Assembly: GCA_037893245.1 (NCBI GenBank)
Contig: JBAIAA010000593.1
Location: 682,001 to 746,000, forward strand
Length of the DNA: 64,000 nucleotides
Source of the DNA: Crossaster papposus
Lineage: Eukaryota; Echinodermata; Asteroidea; Velatida; Solasteridae
Direction: 5' to 3'
A program made the position numbers and the translations under genes. Every line of letters starts with the position of its first letter. Within the stretch, counting starts at the first letter, position 1. Positions 20,301-31,594 of the stretch are shown piece after piece. The notes under the pieces were generated by a model. It was not told where the DNA came from, ran no database searches, and saw only the letters and a program-made list of their open reading frames with translations.

Positions 20301-22669
20301 ATTGAGGGTTACGTGGCAATTGCATCCACATTCATGTTAATTACACATGATTTTACTTTTCCTTTCTTTTTATATTAATCAGCTTTTGTTATTTTTCATT
20401 AGGTGGATATGCTCAAACAGGCACACAAAACTAATTCATGTGGCAGGTGGTGGATTAAAGCAGATGCTTGTGACATCAACAAGGGAGTGCGGGAGAGTAC
20501 AAGAGGTATTTTCTTTTCCATTTTCTTTCACTTACATTAATTACACTGCATGTTAAGTGTTATTTAGATTATGTTAATTAGATATGAAAAAGAAGTATAC
20601 CTACATGTACATGAGGGACAACCCAGCACGGATCCTTTGCTTGTTGTTTTCCCAAAGAACAAAAGTTTAGGCCTTTGGTGACTATTTTGACAGTGATGTA
20701 CAGTCATTCTCCCCAGATGCCTCAATTCAGGTTTGTGTATAAAAACCCTTGATCTACACAACAGTTGTTAAACTGGAGGGCTACAAATGAGTACTCTCAA
20801 CTCAAGTCATTGGAATGTGTATATTTTCAGCCATATTTGACAGCATCTTAGTAAATAAATTCGCCTGATAATACCACTTCCAATAGTCAAACCACACATT
20901 TAAAGGTCACAGTATTATGGATTTATCTTTTCCATTTAAAATGACCAGTGGAAGGATTGAGGGTTACGTGGCAATTGCATCCACATTCATGTTAATTACA
21001 CATGCTTTTACTTTTCTTTTCTTTTTATATTAATCAGCTTTTGTTATTTTTCATTAGGTGGATATGCTCAAACAGGCACACAAAACTAATTCATGTGGCA
21101 GGTGGTGGATTAAAGCAGATGCTTGTGACATCAACAAGGGAGTGCAGGAGAGTACAAGAGGTATTTTCTTTTCCATTTTCTTTCACTTACATTAATTACA
21201 CTGCATGTTAAGTGTTATTTAGATTATGTTAATTAGATATGAAAAAGAAGTATACCTACATGTACATGAGGGACAACCCAGCACGGATCCTTCGCTTGTT
21301 GTTTTCCCAAAGAACAAAAGTTTAGGCCTTTGGTGACTATTTTGACAGTGATGTACAGTCATTCTCCCCAGCTGCCTCAATTCAGGTTTGTGTATAAAAA
21401 CCCTTGATCTACACAACAGTTGTTAAACTGGAGGGCTACAAATGAGTACTCTCAACTCAAGTCATTGGAATGTGTATATTTTCAGCCATATTTGACAGCA
21501 TCTTAGTAAATACATTCGCCTGATAATACCACTTCCAATAGTCAAACCACACATTTAAAGGTCACAGTATTATGGATTCATCTTTTCCATTTAAAATGAC
21601 CAGTGGAAGGATTGAGGGTTACGTGGCAATTGCATCCACATTCATGTTAATTACACATGATTTTACTTTTCCTTTCTTTTTATATTAATCAGCTTTTGTT
21701 ATTTTTCATTAGGTGGATATGCTCAAACAGGCACACAAAACTAATTCATGTGGCAGGTGGTGGATTAAAGCAGATGCTTGTGACATCAACAAGGGAGTGC
21801 GGGAGAGTACAAGAGGTATTTTCTTTTCCATTTTCTTTCACTTACATTAATTACACTGCATGTTAAGTGTTATTTAGATTATGTTAATTAGATATGAAAA
21901 AGAAGTATACCTACATGTACATGAGGGACAACCCAGCACGGATCCTTTGCTTGTTGTTTTCCCAAAGAACAAAAGTTTAGTCCTTTGGTGACTATTTTGA
22001 CAGTGATGTACAGTCATTCTCCCCAGATGCCTCAATTCAGGTTTGTGTATAAAAACCCTTGATCTACACAACAGTTGTTAAACTGGAGGGCTACAAATGA
22101 GTACTCTCAACTCAAGTCATTGGAATGTGTATATTTTCAGCCATATTTGACAGCATCTTAGTAAATAAATTCGCCTGATAATACCACTTCCAATAGTCAA
22201 ACCACACATTTAAAGGTCACAGTATTATGGATTTATCTTTTCCATTTAAAATGACCAGTGGAAGGATTGAGGGTTACGTGGCAATTGCATCCACATTCAT
22301 GTTAATTACACATGCTTTTACTTTTCTTTTCTTTTTATATTAATCAGCTTTTGTTATTTTTCATTAGGTGGATATGCTCAAACAGGCACACAAAACTAAT
22401 TCATGTGGCAGGTGGTGGATTAAAGCAGATGCTTGTGACATCAACAAGGGAGTGCGGGAGAGTACAAGAGGTATTTTCTTTTCCATTTTCTTTCACTTAC
22501 ATTAATTACACTGCATGTTAAGTGTTATTTAGATTATGTTAATTAGATATGAAAAAGAAGTATACCTACATGTACATGAGGGACAACCCAGCACGGATCC
22601 TTTGCTTGTTGTTTTCCCAAAGAACAAAAGTTTAGGCCTTTGGTGACTATTTTGACAGTGATGTACAGT
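17052..22669 (+). repeat. 655-bp exon array, block 1 (9 units)
   Basis: The 103-nt exon starts at 17128, 17783, 18438, 19093, 19748, 20403, 21058, 21713 and 22368, at an exact 655-bp spacing. Each copy has a TTTTCATTAG acceptor and a GTATTTTC donor and reads VDMLKQAHKTNSCGRWWIKA in one frame. The ninth unit stops after GATGTACAGT. Differences between units are mostly single bases. Confidence 0.95.
17707..18361 (+). repeat. Representative 655-bp unit
   Basis: Order within the unit: pyrimidine-rich tract and acceptor, 103-nt exon (17783-17885), GTATTTTC donor, a second possible exon after TTAATTAG reading MKKKYTYMYMRDNPARILCL and ending KV then TAG, then in the same frame AFGDYFDSDVQSFSPDASIQ before GTTTGTG, and finally an ATTTTCAG acceptor ahead of a short frame IFDSILVNKFA and TGA. 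The second half is therefore exon-like too, but interrupted by a stop (TAG in later units, TAA in the first). Confidence 0.6.
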
Positions 22670-23336
22670 ACTAACATTTGTTTCAAAAACAAATTTACCT
22701 TTTTATGTATATTAAATGTATATTCCATGTAAACAAAATGTTAAAGTCCAAGAAAAAACATCTTATAATTACTGTGAAGTTTACGCGGGTTTACACTTAA
22801 ATCAGTATACGCGGGTTTACACTTAAAAACCTGTGTTTACCGAGTAAACATACTTTTTTTGCTAACATTTAACATGTTTAGCAGCTAAACACCCGTGTCC
22901 AATTTCTAAACATCGATGTTTTCAGTTTAATGACAACACTATCCTTCTTTCATGCTAAACATGTTTAGCATGTAAACATTTTATTGCACCGTATAGCAAT
23001 AAAGTGTTTAGAAAAGTGTTTACAGGCTAAACACAGTTTTTGCAGTGTATGTTTATCACTCTTGGGCATGGAAGACCTTTCTTTTAAAATTCTATATAGC
23101 ACATTATCACACAGAAAGATAAATCACGGTGAAGCATGTTGTGCCCCACATTGTGGGGCATAAATAAACACCAAAAACTTAACAAGATCATGCAAGATGA
23201 ATTATAAGACACGGTGATTTCTCAAACATGTATACAAAATCTTTAAAATGTATTCTTTGACAGACATTTTTCTACTGCAGTTTTTACTCTTTCAAAAATG
23301 TCTGTGTTGTAAGGGTTGTGCAATAAATGTGCAATA
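22670..23336 (+). repeat. Block tail 1
   Basis: Shared 3' end of the block, about 0.67 kb. It has a doubled motif ACGCGGGTTTACACTTAAA, many GTTTAC and GTAAAC words, a 22-bp perfect palindrome centred on AAACATGTTT (22952-22973), a hairpin TGCCCCACA/TGTGGGGCA (about 23150) and AATAAA signals near the end. The last could serve as polyadenylation signals for each block. Confidence 0.8.
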
Positions 23337-23418
23337 AATCCTCCCTGGTCTCATGTCAGAGGAAGTTAAGCCATTTATAAGATGTACATTGTATGGGTTA
23401 CTTTTGATTCTATAACAG

Positions 23419-23984
23419 GTAATGCATGTCGCTGCGAGGTCTTAAATTTAAGGTCCCGTTTTGAAACGGTGACATTAGCGGAAGACCACTATGACATTGC
23501 CTATGATGAGGATGATGACGCTGGTGCAACACATGAAGATCTCCAAAGAACCATTGAAAATATGCACCAGAGGGACAGATTGAAGATGATGGAAGGCTTA
23601 TTTTCTGCATGCCTCAGGACGTATCACCCAGATTACAGTGTACCCGGTGACTGTGTTAAACATTTGCTAGAAGGTATGGCCGTCCTAATGAAAACAGGTA
23701 GGCCCAATACAATAAATCAGCTTGCAGAGGTGCTAGCAACACATAAGATGAACATGGATGCTATGCCATACCCACTTCTGGAAACTAACATTCAGTTCTT
23801 CCATAAGAAGTACATGGACCAGGTCCTTGTTCACCCTTCTTATGCCACCTTTTTGGAGACGTTGTATGCTCAGTGTGGAGAGAGGTTTTTGTCTTTGTTT
23901 TCGGGGCCTGTGTTTAAATACACAGAACCTGTTAACATTTTGGCAGAGGCAATGTTGTCATTGGCCGGACCATCAACTCCATCG
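23419..23984 (+). CDS. Block 2 copy of the long exon, intact frame
   Basis: Copy of 16482-17036 with a full-length 3' end: AEAMLSLAGPSTPS, then a GTAACA donor in phase 0, matching the next 103-nt exon at 24075. That first exon carries 3 extra bases, giving RWWIIKADACD in frame. The Myb/SANT-like 5' exons are not repeated here, so the block has no visible start of its own; the MYIVWVTF frame opening ahead of the acceptor is probably intron. Confidence 0.6.
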
Positions 23985-26900
23985 GTAACACCACCAATGA
24001 CATTCATGTTAATTACACATGCTTTTACTTTTCCTTTCTTTTTATATTAATCAGCTTTTGTTATTTTTCATTAGGTGGATATGCTCAAACAGGCACATAA
24101 AACTAATTCATGTGGCAGGTGGTGGATAATTAAAGCAGATGCTTGTGACATCAACAAGGGAGTGCGGGAGAGTACAAGAGGTATTTTCTTTTTCATTTTC
24201 TTTCACTTACATTAATTACACTGCATGTTAAGTGTTATTTAGATTATGTTAATTAGATATGAAAAAGAAGTATACCTACATGTACATGAGGGACAACCCA
24301 GCACGGATCCTTTGCTTGTTGTTTTCCCAAAGAACAAAAGTTTAGGCCTTTGGTGACTATTTTGACAGTGATGTACAGTCATTCTCCCCAGATGCCTCAA
24401 TTCAGGTTTGTGTATAAAAACCCTTGATCTACACAACAGTTGTTAAACTGGAGGGCTACAAATGAGTACTCTCAACTCAAGTCATTGGAATGTGTATATT
24501 TTCAGCCATATTTGACAGCATCTTAGTAAATAAATTCGCCTGATAATACCACTTCCAATAGTCAAACCACACATTTAAAGGTCACAGTATTATGGATTCA
24601 TCTTTTCCATTTAAAATGACCAGTGGAAGGATTGAGGGTTACGTGGCAATTGCATCCACATTCATGTTAATTACACATGATTTTACTTTTCCTTTCTTTT
24701 TATATTAATCAGCTTTTGTTATTTTTCATTAGGTGGATATGCTCAAACAGGCACACAAAACTAATTCATGTGGCAGGTGGTGGATTAAAGCAGATGCTTG
24801 TGACATCAACAAGGGAGTGCGGGAGAGTACAAGAGGTATTTTCTTTTCCATTTTCTTTCACTTACATTAATTACACTGCATGTTAAGTGTTATTTAGATT
24901 ATGTTAATTAGATATGAAAAAGAAGTATACCTACATGTACATGAGGGACAACCCAGCACGGATCCTTTGCTTGTTGTTTTCCCAAAGAACAAAAGTTTAG
25001 GCCTTTGGTGACTATTTTGACAGTGATGTACAGTCATTCTCCCCAGATGCCTCAATTCAGGTTTGTGTATAAAAACCCTTGATCTACACAACAGTTGTTA
25101 AACTGGAGGGCTACAAATGAGTACTCTCAACTCAAGTCATTGGAATGTGTATATTTTCAGCCATATTTGACAGCATCTTAGTAAATAAATTCGCCTGATA
25201 ATACCACTTCCAATAGTCAAACCACACATTTAAAGGTCACAGTATTATGGATTTATCTTTTCCATTTAAAATGACCAGTGGAAGGATTGAGGGTTACGTG
25301 GCAATTGCATCCACATTCATGTTAATTACACATGCTTTTACTTTTCTTTTCTTTTTATATTAATCAGCTTTTGTTATTTTTCATTAGGTGGATATGCTCA
25401 AACAGGCACACAAAACTAATTCATGTGGCAGGTGGTGGATTAAAGCAGATGCTTGTGACATCAACAAGGGAGTGCGGGAGAGTACAAGAGGTATTTTCTT
25501 TTCCATTTTCTTTCACTTACATTAATTACACTGCATGTTAAGTGTTATTTAGATTATGTTAATTAGATATGAAAAAGAAGTATACCTACATGTACATGAG
25601 GGACAACCCAGCACGGATCCTTTGCTTGTTGTTTTCCCAAAGAACAAAAGTTTAGGCCTTTGGTGACTATTTTGACAGTGATGTACAGTCATTCTCCCCA
25701 GCTGCCTCAATTCAGGTTTGTGTATAAAAACCCTTGATCTACACAACAGTTGTTAAACTGGAGGGCTACAAATGAGTACTCTCAACTCAAGTCATTGGAA
25801 TGTGTATATTTTCAGCCATATTTGACAGCATCTTAGTAAATACATTCGCCTGATAATACCACTTCCAATAGTCAAACCACACATTTAAAGGTCACAGTAT
25901 TATGGATTCATCTTTTCCATTTAAAATGACCAGTGGAAGGATTGAGGGTTACGTGGCAATTGCATCCACATTCATGTTAATTACACATGATTTTACTTTT
26001 CCTTTCTTTTTATATTAATCAGCTTTTGTTATTTTTCATTAGGTGGATATGCTCAAACAGGCACACAAAACTAATTCATGTGGCAGGTGGTGGATTAAAG
26101 CAGATGCTTGTGACATCAACAAGGGAGTGCGGGAGAGTACAAGAGGTATTTTCTTTTCCATTTTCTTTCACTTACATTAATTACACTGCATGTTAAGTGT
26201 TATTTAGATTATGTTAATTAGATATGAAAAAGAAGTATACCTACATGTACATGAGGGACAACCCAGCACGGATCCTTTGCTTGTTGTTTTCCCAAAGAAC
26301 AAAAGTTTAGGCCTTTGGTGACTATTTTGACAGTGATGTACAGTCATTCTCCCCAGATGCCTCAATTCAGGTTTGTGTATAAAAACCCTTGATCTACACA
26401 ACAGTTGTTAAACTGGAGGGCTACAAATGAGTACTCTCAACTCAAGTCATTGGAATGTGTATATTTTCAGCCATATTTGACAGCATCTTAGTAAATAAAT
26501 TCGCCTGATAATACCACTTCCAATAGTCAAACCACACATTTAAAGGTCACAGTATTATGGATTCATCTTTTCCATTTAAAATGACCAGTGGAAGGATTGA
26601 GGGTTACGTGGCAATTGCATCCACATTCATGTTAATTACACATGATTTTACTTTTCCTTTCTTTTTATATTAATCAGCTTTTGTTATTTTTCATTAGGTG
26701 GATATGCTCAAACAGGCACACAAAACTAATTCATGTGGCAGGTGGTGGATTAAAGCAGATGCTTGTGACATCAACAAGGGAGTGCGGGAGAGTACAAGAG
26801 GTATTTTCTTTTCCATATTCTTTCACTTACATTAATTACACTGCATGTTAAGTGTTATTTAGATTATGTTAATTAGATATGAAAAAGAAGTATACCTACA

Positions 26901-27210
26901 TGTACATGAGGGACAACCCAGCACGGATCCTTTGCTTGTTGTTTTCCCAAAGAACAAAAGTTTAGGCCTTTGGTGACTATTTTGACAGTGATGTACAGTC
27001 ATTCTCCCCAGATGCCTCAATTCAGGTTTGTGTATAAAAACCCTTGATCTACACAACAGTTGTTAAACTGGAGGGCTACAAATGAGTACTCTCAACTCAA
27101 GTCATTGGAATGTGTATATTTTCAGCCATATTTGACAGCATCTTAGTAAATACATTCGCCTGATAATACCACTTCCAATAGTCAAACCACACATTTAAAG
27201 GTCACAGTAT

Positions 27211-27473
27211 TGTAACGCCCGTGCCGGTTGGGCGGTAGAGGGCGCTGGAGCAATTCCACGGTGGTGGGATCGCCCCGGAAACCCGCCTTGGATTGCGCAA
27301 GCGCCGAACTGGTTCTGACCAGTTCTGGTACCGCGTGATTGTGTGAGCCTGAAGTCCATGTTTGGTTGGCAAGAGATCACAATAAACGGCAGAGAATCAC
27401 CGGAAATAGAGGAACACTTGTGTCAGGAGTCCTTCTTGTGTGTGTAGTCGACCCTAGAGAAATCTTCGTTACA
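27211..27473 (+). repeat. Left LTR, 263 bp
   Basis: TG...CA ends, with an AATAAA signal about two thirds along (27381). It is nearly identical to 28893-29155. Confidence 0.9.
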
Positions 27474-27474
27474 T

Positions 27475-27487
27475 TGGTGGCAGCGGT
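27475..27487 (+). promoter_or_regulatory. tRNA primer-binding site
   Basis: TGGTGGCAGCGGT, two bases after the left LTR. It is the complement of a tRNA 3' end reading ACCGCTGCC plus A/CCA, as in eukaryotic leucine tRNAs. The tRNA identity comes from memory of that family. Confidence 0.65.
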
Positions 27488-27527
27488 CGGCATACAGAAG
27501 GACGGGAAAAGACCAGGTGAAGTGTTC

Positions 27528-27665
27528 ATGTTTTCTGGAAACCACGATAACACGGCAGCCAACTCGCCCCACGGCGAGAGGGCAGGCCGGGGCGTGGGCC
27601 CGGGGAGCGGGGACCAGTCCGGGAGGCTTTCAGGCACTCCGTGCATGACGCCAGGGGAACTCTAG
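27528..27665 (+). CDS. Short open frame in the LTR element
   Basis: MFSGNHDNTAANSPHGERAG... 45 codons, ending just after a proline-rich stretch. It is the first ATG after the primer-binding site. No gag-like motif is visible, and it may be a relic. Confidence 0.25.
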   Translation: MFSGNHDNTAANSPHGERAGRGVGPGSGDQSGRLSGTPCMTPGEL

Positions 27666-28089
27666 GGAGGTTATGGGGACTTGGGAGTCTGGAGTTTCCT
27701 GGGGGAGGAGTTGGAGAAGGATAGCGGGGAATTTCGGGACATGCGCCAATGGCTGGGGGTTTCAGTGCGTCCACTCCGATTTGGAGAGAGGGCGCCCTTC
27801 TCCATATTTGTCCGGGTCCGCTACCAGGTCTGTCGGGGGGCCGCCCCATGCTGTAGACGGCGGCGCAGCAGACGGATGGTTCCACGCGGAACAATCCAAA
27901 GCTGTGCCCGTGGATGCAGTGGGGGGCGGGGCCTCGTCGAGACATTCTCTGGATCTTCTGCAGGAATGAAACCGAGTCGGGGGGGGCCCGGCCCATGCTG
28001 TAGACGGCGGCGCGGCAGACGGCTCGCAACACTCGGAGCGAGCCCGAGCCGTGCCCGTCGGCGCAGCGGGGGCGGGGCCTCGCCGGGAC

Positions 28090-28450
28090 GCCCACGCTCT
28101 CTAAGCCAGTCGCAAGAATCAGTCGCAGTCGCAAGAATCAGTCGCAGTCGCAAGAATCAGTCGCAGTCGCAAGAGGCAGTCACAGTCGCGGCCACAGGAG
28201 CCAGTCGCAGTCGGAGGAGCCAGTCGCAGTCGCAGGAGCCAAGCGCAGTCGCAGTCGCAGTCGCAAGAGCCAGTCGCAGTCGCAGGCACCAGATACAGGA
28301 GCCAGTCGCAGTCGCAGGAGCCAGTCGCTGTCGCGGGAGCCAGCCGCAGTCGCAGTCGCAGGAACCACAGTCGCAGTCGCAAGAGCCAGCCGCAGTCGAA
28401 GGCACCAGTCGCAGTCACAGGAGCCAGTCACAGGAGCCAGTCAAGTCTTG
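28090..28450. repeat. CAGTCGCAGGAGC minisatellite in the LTR element
   Basis: Tandem degenerate copies of AGTCGCAGGAGCCAGTCGC and shorter AGTCGC units. It creates Ser-Arg and Ser-Gln reading frames on the plus strand and Asp-Cys frames on the minus strand; none is a convincing gene. Confidence 0.8.
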
Positions 28451-28494
28451 ACAGCTGGGGGTGTGCCGGAGCTGGGGGTGCCAGAGCTTGGGGT

Positions 28495-28645
28495 CGTCTG
28501 GCGGACCACGCGTGCGCGACGGAGTCGGACCACGCATGCGCCTTGGAGTCGGACCACGCATGCGCCTCGGAGTTGGACCACGCATGCGCGACGGAGTCGG
28601 ACTGTGCATGCGCGACGGAGTCGGACCACGCACGCGCCTCGGGGA
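28495..28645. repeat. Second minisatellite in the LTR element
   Basis: Five to six copies of a 27-bp unit around GGAGTCGGACCACGCATGCG. It accounts for the open frames on both strands. Confidence 0.75.
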
Positions 28646-28879
28646 GACGGCCCAGGCGTGGAGAGACATTCCACCGGAATTCTGGGAGCAGCTTCAGGCC
28701 ACCTCCCACCTACTAGGCGGGAACTTTTGAACTTTTCAAATTGTTGTAATGTAAATTGTTGTAATGTAAATTGTTGGAATGTAAATTGTTGGGTAATGTT
28801 GGCGTTATGCGTTTTCCGGGGCGGTTGGCCGGGGTGCGGCAGCAGCGCCCATGGTCTTGTTTGGGGGCAAACAAGGTCT

Positions 28880-28892
28880 TCGTGGGGGGCTG
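28880..28892 (+). promoter_or_regulatory. Polypurine tract
   Basis: A GTGGGGGG run directly before the right LTR, at the expected position for plus-strand priming. It is short and imperfect. Confidence 0.5.
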
Positions 28893-29155
28893 TGTAACGC
28901 CCGTGCCGGTTGGGCGGTAGAGGGCGCTGGAGCAATTCCACGGTGGTGGGATCGCCCCGGAAACCCGCCTTGGATTGCGCAAGCGCCGAACTGGTTCTGA
29001 CCAGTTCTGGTACCGCGTGATTGTGTGAGCCTGAAGTCCATGTTTGGTTGGCAAGAGATCACAATAAACGGCAGAGAATCACCGGAAATAGAGGAACACT
29101 TGTGTCAGGAGTCCTTCTTGTGTGTGTAGTCGACCCCAGAGAAATCTTCGTTACA
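28893..29155 (+). repeat. Right LTR, 263 bp
   Basis: Same length as the left LTR and identical except for the one difference noted. Confidence 0.9.
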
Positions 29156-30258
29156 GTATTATGGATTCATCTTTTCCATTTAAAATGACCAGTGGAAGGA
29201 TTGAGGGTTACGTGGCAATTGCATCCACATTCATGTTAATTACACATGATTTTACTTTTCCTTTCTTTTTATATTAATCAGCTTTTGTTATTTTTCATTA
29301 GGTGGATATGCTCAAACAGGCACACAAAACTAATTCATGTGGCAGGTGGTGGATTAAAGCAGATGCTTGTGACATCAACAAGGGAGTGCGGGAGAGTACA
29401 AGAGGTATTTTCTTTTCCATTTTCTTTCACTTACATTAATTACACTGCATGTTAAGTGTTATTTAGATTATGTTAATTAGATATGAAAAAGAAGTATACC
29501 TACATGTACATGAGGGACAACCCAGCACGGATCCTTTGCTTGTTGTTTTCCCAAAGAACAAAAGTTTAGCCCTTTGGTGACTATTTTGACAGTGATGTAC
29601 AGTCATTCTCCCCAGATGCCTCAATTCAGGTTTGTGTATAAAAACCCTTGATCTACACAACAGTTGTTAAACTGGAGGGCTACAAATGAGTACTCTCAAC
29701 TCAAGTCATTGGAATGTGTATATTTTCAGCCATATTTGACAGCATCTTAGTAAATAAATTCGCCTGATAATACCACTTCCAATAGTCAAACCACACATTT
29801 AAAGGTCACAGTATTATGGATTTATCTTTTCCATTTAAAATGACCAGTGGAAGGATTGAGGGTTACGTGGCAATTGCATCCACATTCATGTTAATTACAC
29901 ATGCTTTTACTTTTCTTTTCTTTTTATATTAATCAGCTTTTGTTATTTTTCATTAGGTGGATATGCTCAAACAGGCACACAAAACTAATTCATGTGGCAG
30001 GTGGTGGATTAAAGCAGATGCTTGTGACATCAACAAGGGAGTGCGGGAGAGTACAAGAGGTATTTTCTTTTCCATTTTCTTTCACTTACATTAATTACAC
30101 TGCATGTTAAGTGTTATTTAGATTATGTTAATTAGATATGAAAAAGAAGTATACCTACATGTACATGAGGGACAACCCAGCACGGATCCTTTGCTTGTTG
30201 TTTTCCCAAAGAACAAAAGTTTAGGCCTTTGGTGACTATTTTGACAGTGATGTACAGT

Positions 30259-30931
30259 ACCGGTACTAACATTTGTTTCAAAAACAAATTTACCTTTTTA
30301 TGTATATTAAATGTATATTCCATGTAAACAAAATGTTAAAGTCCAAGAAAAAACATCTTATAATTACTGTGAAGTTTACGCGGGTTTACACTTAAATCAG
30401 TATACGCGGGTTTACACTTAAAAACCTGTGTTTACCGAGTAAACATACTTTTTTTGCTAACATTTAACATGTTTAGCAGCTAAACACCCGTGTCCAATTT
30501 CTAAACATCGATGTTTTCAGTTTAATGACAACACTATCCTTCTTTCATGCTAAACATGTTTAGCATGTAAACATTTTATTGCACCGTATAGCAATAAAGT
30601 GTTTAGAAAAGTGTTTACAGGCTAAACACAGTTTTTGCAGTGTATGTTTATCACTCTTGGGCATGGAAGACCTTTCTTTTAAAATTCTATATAGCACATT
30701 ATCACACAGAAAGATAAATCACGGTGAAGCATGTTGTGCCCCACATTGTGGGGCATAAATAAACACCAAAAACTTAACAAGATCATGCAAGATGAATTAT
30801 AAGACACGGTGATTTCTCAAACATGTATACAAAATCTTTAAAATGTATTCTTTGACAGACATTTTTCTACTGCAGTTTTTACTCTTTCAAAAATGTCTGT
30901 GTTGTAAGGGTTGTGCAATAAATGTGCAATA
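30259..30931 (+). repeat. Block tail 2
   Basis: Same as the first tail but with six extra bases at its start. Confidence 0.85.
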
Positions 30932-31013
30932 AATCCTCCCTGGTCTCATGTCAGAGGAAGTTAAGCCATTTATAAGATGTACATTGTATGGGTTACTTTT
31001 GATTCTATAACAG

Positions 31014-31579
31014 GTAATGCATGTCGCTGCGAGGTCTTAAATTTAAGGTCCCGTTTTGAAACGGTGACATTAGCGGAAGACCACTATGACATTGCCTATG
31101 ATGAGGATGATGACGCTGGTGCAACACATGAAGATCTCCAAAGAACCATTGAAAATATGCACCAGAGGGACAGATTGAAGATGATGGAAGGCTTATTTTC
31201 TGCATGCCTCAGGACGTATCACCCAGATTACAGTGTACCCGGTGACTGTGTTAAACATTTGCTAGAAGGTATGGCCGTCCTAATGAAAACAGGTAGGCCC
31301 AATACAATAAATCAGCTTGCAGAGGTGCTAGCAACACATAAGATGAACATGGATGCTATGCCATACCCACTTCTGGAAACTAACATTCAGTTCTTCCATA
31401 AGAAGTACATGGACCAGGTCCTTGTTCACCCTTCTTATGCCACCTTTTTGGAGACGTTGTATGCTCAGTGTGGAGAGAGGTTTTTGTCTTTGTTTTCGGG
31501 GCCTGTGTTTAAATACACAGAACCTGTTAACATTTTGGCAGAGGCAATGTTGTCATTGGCCGGACCATCAACTCCATCG
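31014..31579 (+). CDS. Block 3 copy of the long exon, intact frame
   Basis: Copy of the block 2 exon; the predicted residues are the same. It has no 5' exons of its own. Confidence 0.6.
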
Positions 31580-31594
31580 GTAACACCACCAATG

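Larger units (their letters stand above)
27211..29155 (+). mobile_element. Short non-autonomous LTR retrotransposon
   Basis: Two 263-bp LTRs (27211-27473 and 28893-29155) begin TGTAACGCCC and end CTTCGTTACA. I see one difference between them (CCCTAG versus CCCCAG near the 3' end). GTAT is duplicated on both sides (27207-27210 and 29156-29159). A primer-binding site TGGTGGCAGCGGT follows the left LTR, and a G-run precedes the right LTR. The 1.4-kb interior has no protease, reverse transcriptase or integrase, so it depends on another element. It is GC-rich, unlike its surroundings. Size and structure fit a TRIM-like element. Confidence 0.9.
24000..30258 (+). repeat. 655-bp exon array, block 2 (7 units, one interrupted)
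   Basis: Exon copies start at 24075, 24733, 25388, 26043, 26698, 29302 and 29957. The fifth unit is split by the LTR element at 27211-29155. The last unit is cut at the usual place and followed by six extra bases (CCGGTA) before the tail. Confidence 0.95.

Noticed and set aside
17052-22669. CRISPR-like array
   Set aside because: The 655-bp units are contiguous and nearly identical, with no short repeats separated by unique spacers, in an animal-type genome.
27681-28451. 256-codon frame in the LTR element as a gag gene
   Set aside because: Most of it is minisatellite-encoded Ser-Arg-Gln repeat, competing frames are open on the other strand, and no gag motif is visible.
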